From NCBI GenBank assembly GCA_963761985.1, contig CAVXIT010000013.1, forward strand, positions 62,001 to 126,000: 64,000 nucleotides of DNA. Direction: 5' to 3'. Each line of letters starts with the position of its first letter. Within the stretch, counting starts at the first letter, position 1. Positions 58,096 through 64,000 of this stretch are shown in pieces. This stretch comes from JACCTH01 sp963761985 (GTDB lineage Bacteria; Actinomycetota; Acidimicrobiia; Spongiisociales; ZC4RG35). The position numbers and the translations under genes were made by a program. Under the pieces are notes generated by a model. That model was not told the DNA's origin. It saw nothing but the letters and a program-made list of their open reading frames with translations, and made no database searches.

Positions 58096-58914
58096 ATGAA
58101 TGAGCCTTCCAGCCTTCTGCTGACCATCGGGAGCTTCTCGAGGCGCTCGCGGTTGTCCTTGAAGGCGCTGCGGCTCTACGACGAGATGGCACTTCTCAAG
58201 CCGGTCGAGGTCAACCCCGACAACGGATACCGGTATTACCACGAGCATCAGCTCGAGATAGGCCGTTTGATCGGGTTGCTCCGTCGCCTGGAGATGCCTC
58301 TCGCGCAGATAGCCGAGGTCATCGGGTTGGAAGGTGATGCTGCCGCCAAGAGCATCGGCGAGTACTGGCGAGGCGTCGAGTCCGACATCAAGACCAAACG
58401 CCAGCTAGTGCGGTACCTGACTGCTCATCTCAGTAGAAAAGGAGAAACCATGTTCAGGATCGACACGCGCGAGGTTGGCGACCAGAACGTGCTGTCCATG
58501 CAGAGGAATGTCTTGGTGGACGCGCTGCCGGGCTTTATTGAGGAAGCGATGGCGAGCCTCTATGAGCGTCTCGGACAACAAGCCCAGGGGATCCCCTTCG
58601 TGATCTACCACGGTGAGGTGGGGACCGATTCCGATGGCCCCGTCGAGGTATGCGTGCCCTACGAGGGCGATGTCGAACCTGCTGTCCAAATGAAGGCCCG
58701 CCCAGAACCAGCTCATCAGGAGGCTTTCACCAGGATCACCAAGCGGCAAGTGGCATTCCCGGGAATTCTCGAGGCCTACGAAGCCGTCGAAAAGTGGGTA
58801 GCGGACAACGGCCTCACCATCGCTGATGCCCCGCGCGAGGTCTACTTTGCCGACTGGTCCGAGATCGGCGACGACGACCCCGGGTGTGACGTCGCCTTCC
58901 CGATCAAGTCCTGA
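58096..58914 (+). CDS. MerR family regulator with GyrI-like effector-binding domain
   Basis: 272 aa. Residues about 8-80 are a MerR winged helix (LLTIGSFSRRSRLSLKALRLYDEMALLKPVEVNPDNGYRYY), followed by a coiled-coil linker and a C-terminal GyrI-like/BmrR-type domain (about 120-272; FVIYHGEVGTDSDGPVEVCVPY, QVAFPGILEAYEAVEKWV, VYFADW). Such regulators sense hydrophobic cations and drugs. No efflux gene is adjacent, so the target is unknown; autoregulation is likely. Confidence 0.88.
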   Translation: MNEPSSLLLTIGSFSRRSRLSLKALRLYDEMALLKPVEVNPDNGYRYYHEHQLEIGRLIGLLRRLEMPLAQIAEVIGLEGDAAAKSIGEYWRGVESDIKTKRQLVRYLTAHLSRKGETMFRIDTREVGDQNVLSMQRNVLVDALPGFIEEAMASLYERLGQQAQGIPFVIYHGEVGTDSDGPVEVCVPYEGDVEPAVQMKARPEPAHQEAFTRITKRQVAFPGILEAYEAVEKWVADNGLTIADAPREVYFADWSEIGDDDPGCDVAFPIKS

Positions 58915-58960
58915 CCGAGAGATGACCGCCACGTATCAGTCGAAGAAATTCGGTGGCGGT

Positions 58961-59141
58961 GTTTCTCCCCCGGAGGGGGGAGTGGATGCCGACGAAGGAG
59001 GCAGACGTGGGGGGCGCTTCTCAGACGCGATAGAGGTGATTCCTGTCGAGCCACGCAAAAGAGGAACAGTGTCACACGCGTAATAGAACGCCCCCCTCCC
59101 CTTCGCTGCGCTCAGGTACTCCCCCCTCCGGGGGGAGAAAC
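58961..59141. repeat. Palindrome-ended repeat element, copy C
   Basis: A 181-bp element: left end GTTTCTCCCCCGGAGGGG.. at 58961-58984 and right end ..CTCCCCCCTCCGGGGGGAGAAAC at 59118-59141, inverted and each self-complementary. Inner parts include GTGGGGGGCG (near 59008) and CGCCCCCCTCCCC (near 59089), which pair, then CTTCGCTGCGCTCAGGTA. It fills the gap between the converging MerR and PAC2 genes. Confidence 0.75.
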
Positions 59142-59149
59142 GATAAGGA

Positions 59150-59977
59150 CTAGCCGCCGTCTTGCAGGAAGCGTTCGATCTCATCGACCAGGCTGCCCTG
59201 GCCGAACTCCTCCACCGGCAGAATTGCTTCCAGTTTGCGGATGTGAGCTAGCAAGTCGGGCTGGTCCTCGAGTTCGGCATCGAGGGCGATGCGCATCTCA
59301 AGGCTGCGGGCGGCGATGTCTCCGGCAGGCACATTGATTTCGAGTACATCGGAAAGCTTGTTCAGCAGCGCATAGGCCGCCGGGGGGTAGTCCGGGTCCT
59401 CGAGGTAATGGGGGACGGCACCCCAGAGGGCCGCGGCCGGGATTTCCGATTCCGCGAGTGCGCTCGTCAGCACTCCCACGATGCCGGTGGGGCCCTGATA
59501 ATTCGTGGAATTTAGCCGGTGCTCATCGAGGAGCACCCGGTTCCCGGTTGAACCGAAGATCGGAGTCGGGCGGGTGTGAGGAACCTCCCCCAGGAAAGCT
59601 CCCAAGAGAATCGCCTTCTGTACGCCGAGCCTGACCAAGGCGTCTGTGATGACCTCGGTGAAGAGTTTCCAGCGCAGGTGTGGTTCCTCGCCGAGAACGA
59701 CAACCAGATCGCGACCGAGATGGTGCACAACATGGATCTGTGTCTCCGGCCAGCGGATCTTGCGCTCGTCCCCATCGAGATAGGTGATTGGACGCCGCAC
59801 GGTGAAGTCGAAGAACTTGTCGGGAGGAATCTCGGCGACAACCCGGCCCGGATAGGTCTCGATCAGGTGTCGGGCCGTAGTCGTGGCAGCCCGACCGGCA
59901 TCGCCCCACCCGGAGAAGGCCAAAAGAGCCGCCGGCTGGCGAAGATCAATTTCCTGGGCGTGCCAGACGATCTTCAT
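59150..59977 (-). CDS. PAC2 family protein
   Basis: A 275-aa protein of the PAC2 (proteasome-assembly-chaperone-like) superfamily, frequent in Actinobacteria. Recognisable segments are LLAFSGWGDAGRAATTTARHL near the start, VVLGEEPHLRWKLFTEVI, AILLGAFLGEVPHTRPTPIFGS and GPTGIVGVLTSALAESEIPAAALWGAVPHYL. Molecular function is not established. It is 9 bp upstream of the copA end on the same strand, but repeat C isolates its 3' side. Confidence 0.88.
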   Translation of the reverse strand: MKIVWHAQEIDLRQPAALLAFSGWGDAGRAATTTARHLIETYPGRVVAEIPPDKFFDFTVRRPITYLDGDERKIRWPETQIHVVHHLGRDLVVVLGEEPHLRWKLFTEVITDALVRLGVQKAILLGAFLGEVPHTRPTPIFGSTGNRVLLDEHRLNSTNYQGPTGIVGVLTSALAESEIPAAALWGAVPHYLEDPDYPPAAYALLNKLSDVLEINVPAGDIAARSLEMRIALDAELEDQPDLLAHIRKLEAILPVEEFGQGSLVDEIERFLQDGG

Positions 59978-59986
59978 CGGTCCACC

Positions 59987-62182
59987 CTAGATCCCTACAT
60001 CACTCTTATCAGTGGGATCGAACCGTCGCAGGCGCAGACTGTTGAAAATCACCGAGACCGATGAGAGGGCCATGGCAGCCGCAGCCACCATCGGGTCGAG
60101 CAGACCGACAGCGGCGAGGGGGATCGCCGCAACGTTATAGGCGAAAGCCCAAAAGAGGTTCTGTTTGATCACCGTCAAGGTTCGGCGGGCGAGCGAAATC
60201 GCGGCGGGGATCAGTGCCGGGTCGCCTGACATGAGGACGACGTCGCCGCTTTCGACCGCGACGTCGGTGCCGGTCCCAATCGCGATACCAAGGCTGGCAG
60301 CTGTCAACGCGGGAGCGTCGTTGATGCCGTCCCCGACAAACGCCACCTGCCTGCCAGCGATTTGCAAACGGCGAATCTCGTCGGCTTTCTCGCCAGGAAG
60401 CACTTCCGCAATTACCTGATCGATGCCGAGTTCCGATGCGATCTGATTGGCGGTGAGCCGGTTGTCGCCGGTGAGCATGCCGACCGAAATTGAGAGACGG
60501 CCGAGACTTGCGATCGTTCCAACCGAGTTCGGGCGGAGGCTATCGGCGACTGCCAGCGCAGCTCTCGCCTTGCCGCGGTATCCAGCGAGGAAGGCTGTTT
60601 TCCCGTCCTTTTCAAAGGCTTCCATGGCCTCGAGCAACCGGTGTGGGATCTGGAGCCCGCGATCGGCCAGCAGCTTGGGTTTGCCGGCGACTACCTCGAT
60701 CCCGGCCACAGTTCCGACGACTCCCAAACCGCCGAGCGTTTCGATTCTTTCGGGCCGGCCGAGTTCGATGCCGCGAGTCTCGGCTCCGAGGGCGACAGCC
60801 TTTCCGATGGGATGACCGCCAGCTGCCTCCACGGTCGCGACCAAATAGAGCAGTTCATCTTCAACTTCCGCCGTCTCGAGGTCGGAAAGTGTCATGGCAC
60901 CAGTCGTGAGCGTGCCGGTCTTGTCGAAGATGACCATGTCCACGTCCTGCGCCCTTTCAAACACGTCGGGATTTCGAAACAGGACGCCGAGCTGGGCCCC
61001 GCGGCCGCTTCCGACCATGATCGCCGTCGGGGTGGCAAGGCCGAGAGCGCAGGGGCAGGCGATGATCAGCACGGCTACGGCTGCGCGGAACGCATCGGCT
61101 GGCTCGGAGCCGAGCACCAGCCAGACAATCAACGTGAAGAGCGAGATTCCGATGACGACCGGAACGAAGACCGAGGAGATGCGATCGGCCAGCCGCTGAA
61201 TGGGTGCCTTGCCGGCCTGCGCCTCCTCGACGAGAGCAACAATTCGGCTCAGCGCCGTTTCCTGTCCAATGCGTTGCGCTCTCACAACCACTAAGCCTTC
61301 TTGGTTGATCGTTGCGCCGAAGACCTCTTCGCCCACCCCTTTGGTGACACCGATCGATTCGCCGGTCAACATCGACTCATCGAACGAAGAACCACCTTCG
61401 ACGATGACCCCATCTGTGGGCACTTTCTCACCCGGATGAAGCACCATGAGATCACCCGGCAGCACCTGGTCTGTTGGCAGCATGCGTTCTCCGTCTGCGG
61501 TGCGGACCCGCGCTTGGGCAGGTCCAAGTTCGAGCAGCGCGGTCAGTGCGCGACTCGCGCTGCCTTTGGCCCGGGCCTCGAGCGCGCGACCGAGCGTGAT
61601 CAGCGTCACTATTACGGCAGCGGTCTCGAAGAAGACTTGATCGTGACCCATGCCCGATCCGCTGAACAGAGCCCAAATCGACCAGCTATATGCCGCGAGT
61701 GATCCGAGAGAGATGAGCGTGTCCATCCCAACGGTGCCGTGACGCGCCTGGGTCCAGGCCCTGCGATGGAATTGGAATCCAACCCAGAGAACGACCGGAG
61801 TGGACAGGGCAAACTGCAGCCAGGAACTGGTGGTGCTGGGGCTCACGAACATGGCGAGCGCGAGGGTGGGGGCGGTGAAACCAGCGGCTATCCAAAAGCG
61901 GCGCCACTGCCTCTTCTCCTCCGCACTGTGCATGTGGCCAGTCCGGTCTTGGTCCGCCGGATCGATGTCGACTAGTCCGTAACCGATTTTGGCGACGGCT
62001 GCTTTGAGCGCGACTCCATCCACCGAGTCACTCGCTCGGACGCGTGCTTTAGAAGAGGCGAGGTTGACCGTGGCAGCTTCGACCCCGGGTTGTCGGGAGA
62101 GCGCCTTTTCGACTCGGGCTGCACACGAGGCACAGGTCATCCCTTCTACCCCGAAATCAACGGTCGTGACCGTTTCGCTCAA
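59987..62182 (-). CDS. copA: Copper-translocating P-type ATPase
   Basis: P1B-ATPase exporting Cu(I), 731 aa. The N-terminal heavy-metal domain has GMTCASC (about 14-20), followed by eight membrane helices with the CPC motif in LIIACPCALGLATP, the phosphorylation site DKTGTLTTG, the HP locus motif AAGGHPIGKA and GDGINDAPAL in the P-domain hinge. The start overlaps copZ by 4 bp, so chaperone and pump are coupled. Confidence 0.95.
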   Translation of the reverse strand: MSETVTTVDFGVEGMTCASCAARVEKALSRQPGVEAATVNLASSKARVRASDSVDGVALKAAVAKIGYGLVDIDPADQDRTGHMHSAEEKRQWRRFWIAAGFTAPTLALAMFVSPSTTSSWLQFALSTPVVLWVGFQFHRRAWTQARHGTVGMDTLISLGSLAAYSWSIWALFSGSGMGHDQVFFETAAVIVTLITLGRALEARAKGSASRALTALLELGPAQARVRTADGERMLPTDQVLPGDLMVLHPGEKVPTDGVIVEGGSSFDESMLTGESIGVTKGVGEEVFGATINQEGLVVVRAQRIGQETALSRIVALVEEAQAGKAPIQRLADRISSVFVPVVIGISLFTLIVWLVLGSEPADAFRAAVAVLIIACPCALGLATPTAIMVGSGRGAQLGVLFRNPDVFERAQDVDMVIFDKTGTLTTGAMTLSDLETAEVEDELLYLVATVEAAGGHPIGKAVALGAETRGIELGRPERIETLGGLGVVGTVAGIEVVAGKPKLLADRGLQIPHRLLEAMEAFEKDGKTAFLAGYRGKARAALAVADSLRPNSVGTIASLGRLSISVGMLTGDNRLTANQIASELGIDQVIAEVLPGEKADEIRRLQIAGRQVAFVGDGINDAPALTAASLGIAIGTGTDVAVESGDVVLMSGDPALIPAAISLARRTLTVIKQNLFWAFAYNVAAIPLAAVGLLDPMVAAAAMALSSVSVIFNSLRLRRFDPTDKSDVGI

Positions 62183-62385
62183 GTCGCTACCTCGTAGCCG
62201 ACTTCGTCGAGCGCCGAGATGATTTGGTCGAGGGAGACAACCTCAGGATTGGTGTCGAGCTCAACGGTTCGGTCGTCGATATCGACCTCGACCTTGACAA
62301 TTCCGGCGAGGTTGCCGAGTGCACCCTCGATAGTTGACTTGCAATGGGCACAGGAGATATCGGGAACGTTTAGAACTATGGACAA
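62179..62385 (-). CDS. copZ: CopZ-like copper chaperone
   Basis: A 68-aa HMA-domain protein, VLNVPDISCAHCKSTIEGALGNLAGIVKVEVDIDDRTVEL, with the metal site CAHC. The TTG at 62385 is the likely start, because AAGGAGC is 5 nt upstream; the longer frame from 62430 crosses the promoter dyad. It delivers Cu(I) to CopA, encoded next with a 4-bp overlap. Confidence 0.88.
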   Translation of the reverse strand: MSIVLNVPDISCAHCKSTIEGALGNLAGIVKVEVDIDDRTVELDTNPEVVSLDQIISALDEVGYEVAT

Positions 62386-62398
62386 AGTTGCTCCTTCT

Positions 62399-62465
62399 TT
62401 GCGAACCCTGGGTTCACAGCGCGGTGTCAAAACTCTGTGTACAACGATAAGAACCCTGGGTTCGC
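62399..62465. repeat. GCGAACCC palindromes, copies 2 and 3, upstream of copZ
   Basis: TTGCGAACCCTGGGTTC (from 62399) and GAACCCTGGGTTCGC (62451-62465) flank a 35-bp spacer that contains TGTACAAC and, on the minus strand, a perfect TTGACA (62430-62425) pointing at copZ. They are either a pair of operators for a copper regulator or members of the dispersed family also found at 2653-2673. Confidence 0.5.
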
Positions 62466-62482
62466 CTCAAAAAATCCAAAGC

Positions 62483-62513
62483 GAGGCCCCGGCGGAGGGG
62501 TCGCCGGGGCCTC
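62483..62513 (-). terminator. Hairpin terminator after the small Cys/His protein gene
   Basis: GAGGCCCCGGCG and CGCCGGGGCCTC form a perfect 12-bp stem with a 7-nt loop. On the minus strand a TTTTTT run follows about 10 nt later, so it most likely ends the transcript of the gene at 62609-62803. The 95 bp between it and that gene hold nothing recognisable. Confidence 0.6.
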
Positions 62514-62608
62514 TGTTTCTAGGAAGACGTCTGTGTCGAGGGGAGGGGGAGAGAACCTGACCCAGCGCTCCTAGAAGCCTTGTTCACTCACGCGGATTCG
62601 GAAACGGG

Positions 62609-62803
62609 TCAGACCCCTTCTGGCAGAATCCTCCCCCGTACCCGTGGGAAACGCACCGGCGCATGCGCGTAGCAGTGGTCTCGACGGTTGTACTGGCTGA
62701 GACGGGTCTCGCATCCCTGGTGGTTGCAAACCCGATCCTCGGCGTAACGGCGCGAAGGACGGGTCATTCCCCGTATCGCTGAGCCTTTGAGTGTTTCTGA
62801 CAT
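62609..62803 (-). CDS. Small Cys/His protein, putative zinc-binding (64 aa)
   Basis: The middle of the protein reads VCNHQGCETRLSQYNRRDHCYAH, a C-x4-C-x11-C-x2-H arrangement that looks like a small zinc ribbon, embedded in Arg-rich sequence. AGGAGG sits 8 nt upstream of the ATG at 62803. I recall the CxTxLSxYNxxxxC pattern from short actinobacterial proteins, but cannot name a function; nucleic-acid binding would fit the charge. Confidence 0.65.
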   Translation of the reverse strand: MSETLKGSAIRGMTRPSRRYAEDRVCNHQGCETRLSQYNRRDHCYAHAPVRFPRVRGRILPEGV

Positions 62804-62978
62804 TTCAAGGGCCTCCTTCCTGGCGGCCTCTATCCGGAATCAACCTTCATTGACGGCGTTTTCTTCCGGTTGCCAGATCCCAGCGCAAGCCCATTGGGAG
62901 CCCGGCCCGGTCTCAACAGTTTCATCTTTCCCTGTTAAACCGCCGCTAAAACATCCTCGTCCTACCGACTTATACGCT

Positions 62979-64000
62979 TTAGCGGTCGCTGCGGTTCCCG
63001 TCTTCACCCATCCCCAGCTTGCGCAAAAAGGCCTCGTTGTTGGGCTCACGGCCGAGGAACGCCCGCAAATGCTCGATCGCGTCCCGGGACCCACCGGTGG
63101 CCAGGACCTCCCGGCGGTAGTCGGCGCCCACCTCCGGGCTGCGCAGCCCTTCGCTGGCAAAACGGCTCCACATGTCGTCGCCGTACACCTCTGACCACAA
63201 GTAGCCGTAATACCCGGCGTCGTAGCCGCCGAGCAGGTGGCCGAAGGAGGCCGGGTAGAACGTCCCCCGGTGGTAGGGAAAGAGGCCGATCTCGGTCGAG
63301 CGGAGGTGGATGTCGTCGAGGTCCTTTTGCGGGTTCTCATCGTGCAGCCACATGTCGAGCATGCCGAATTGGGCCTGGCGGAGGGTCAACAAGGAGAGGT
63401 TCAGGTTCTTCGCCGCCGTCAGTTGGGCGACCAGTTCGGTGGGGATGGGCTTTCCGCTCTCGTAGTGACGGGCGAAGCGAGCGAGGATCTCTGGCTCCCA
63501 GGTCCAGTTCTCCATGATCTGGCTCGGCGCCTCGACGAAGTCGCCCTCGGTGGACGAGCCGGCGAAGCGCGTGATCTCGGCCTGGGTCAAGGTCTGGTGG
63601 AGGATGTGTCCGAACTCGTGGAAAAAGGTCTCTACTTCTTGGTGCTGCAGCAATGAGGGACGATCGGCCCCGGGTTTGGTGAAGTTGGCGACGATTGCCG
63701 AGAGCGGCTTCTGATAGGTCCCGTCAGACTTGCGGCGACCGTGGATCAGGGTGAAGGCGGCGGCATGGCTGAACTTTCCCTCGCGCGGGAACAGATCCAT
63801 GAAGAAGCGAGCGATCTCTTCGCCGGTCGCCGCGTCGTCGATCGCGTAGGCAAAAACGTCGGGGTGCCAGACGGGGACGTCGATCAACCGATAGCGCAGG
63901 CCGAAGACTTCACCCGTCAATTCGAATAGCCCGTCGATCACGCTCTGCAGGGGGAAGTAGGACGCGATCTCCATCGGGTCGACGCCGTAGTCACGCTTGC
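62979..64000 (-). CDS. M3 family oligopeptidase (truncated by right edge)
   Basis: The C-terminal part of a thimet-oligopeptidase-like zinc metallopeptidase. The HEXXH motif is FFHEFGHILH, with the third ligand Glu in DFVEAPSQIMENW, and the C-terminal region includes FPYHRGTFYPASFGHLLGGYDAGYYGYLWSEVYGDDMW. The frame is open to the last base of the window (KRDYGVDPMEIA), so the N-terminal half lies outside and the ATG at 63974 is internal. Confidence 0.92.
   Translation of the reverse strand, partial: KRDYGVDPMEIASYFPLQSVIDGLFELTGEVFGLRYRLIDVPVWHPDVFAYAIDDAATGEEIARFFMDLFPREGKFSHAAAFTLIHGRRKSDGTYQKPLSAIVANFTKPGADRPSLLQHQEVETFFHEFGHILHQTLTQAEITRFAGSSTEGDFVEAPSQIMENWTWEPEILARFARHYESGKPIPTELVAQLTAAKNLNLSLLTLRQAQFGMLDMWLHDENPQKDLDDIHLRSTEIGLFPYHRGTFYPASFGHLLGGYDAGYYGYLWSEVYGDDMWSRFASEGLRSPEVGADYRREVLATGGSRDAIEHLRAFLGREPNNEAFLRKLGMGEDGNRSDR

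Noticed and set aside
1..64000. CRISPR arrays, rRNA, tmRNA, transposases, integrases and prophage genes
   Set aside because: None seen. The only regular short repeats are the tandem 14-mers after parB and the dispersed palindromic families, which lack CRISPR spacing.

Overview
This 64 kb window comes from a high-GC actinobacterial chromosome around its replication origin. The class is probably Acidimicrobiia or a relative, but that placement is inference from gene content and order. The block sigM / anti-sigma - trxB - trxA - cwlM-like - parB - parA - rsmG - jag - yidC - yidD - rnpA - rpmH - dnaA - dnaN - (dciA, recF) - gyrB - gyrA - DUF3566 is the classic actinobacterial origin neighbourhood. 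A bS22-type micro-gene, a PAC2 protein, a tandem arg operon and many start/stop-overlapping genes fit the same phylum. No rRNA, CRISPR array or insertion-sequence transposase was seen.

Layout. 1-3.2 kb: pirin (cut by the left edge), exonuclease III, a small membrane protein coupled to a hypothetical protein, and DUF3566. 3.2-12.2 kb: gyrA and gyrB (-), an inverted recF-dciA pair (+), dnaN and dnaA (-), with DnaA-box clusters on both sides of dnaA. 12.2-18.3 kb: rpmH-rnpA-yidD-yidC-jag-rsmG-parA-parB and a CwlM-like protein (+), facing trxA (-) across a hairpin. 18.4-25.9 kb: trxB, a small holin-like protein, a large DUF4062/STAND ATPase bounded by related hairpin repeats, an anti-sigma factor, an ECF sigma factor (SigM type), a membrane pseudokinase (the tail of mycobacterial MurJ as a separate gene) and a GNAT enzyme. 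25.9-30.3 kb: an HDAC-family deacylase, a hypothetical protein, an orphan PilT-like ATPase and CCA nucleotidyltransferase. 30.4-37.6 kb: argC-J-B-D-R-G-H, every junction a 4-bp start/stop overlap and argF absent. 37.6-44.4 kb: CGNR regulator, azlC-azlD, an EEP phosphatase, an M24 aminopeptidase, an MFS transporter, a HAD hydrolase and a hemolysin III protein. Five single-base frameshifts fall between 32.4 and 43.4 kb. 44.5-51.7 kb: AtuA-like protein, cis-prenyltransferase, histidine phosphatase, pyrE, an endonuclease IV-like protein, two lipoproteins and panB. 51.7-55.1 kb: rpsF-ssb-rpsR-rplI-dnaB. 55.2-64 kb: MBL hydrolase, dcd with tRNA-Gly(CCC) abutting its start codon, thrB, the bS22-like micro-gene, a MerR regulator, PAC2, copA-copZ, a small Cys/His protein and an M3 peptidase cut by the right edge.

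How it works together. The core encodes origin firing (DnaA, DnaN, DciA, DnaB), topology (gyrase), segregation (ParAB with a parS-like site inside the rsmG start), membrane protein insertion and RNA processing, and redox and cell-wall control. The arg block is a complete regulated pathway except for ornithine carbamoyltransferase.

Most unusual signals: three dispersed repeat families (a 130-180 bp element with palindromic inverted ends, a CAGA-rich hairpin that flanks the STAND gene, and a GAACCCTGGGTTC dyad); the repeat-bounded STAND gene inside conserved synteny; the tRNA-dcd junction; gyrase with altered quinolone-contact residues; degenerate CwlM and PilT homologues; and the frameshift cluster. 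I did not find a clearly new multi-gene system. The best lead is the DUF4062-STAND cassette.
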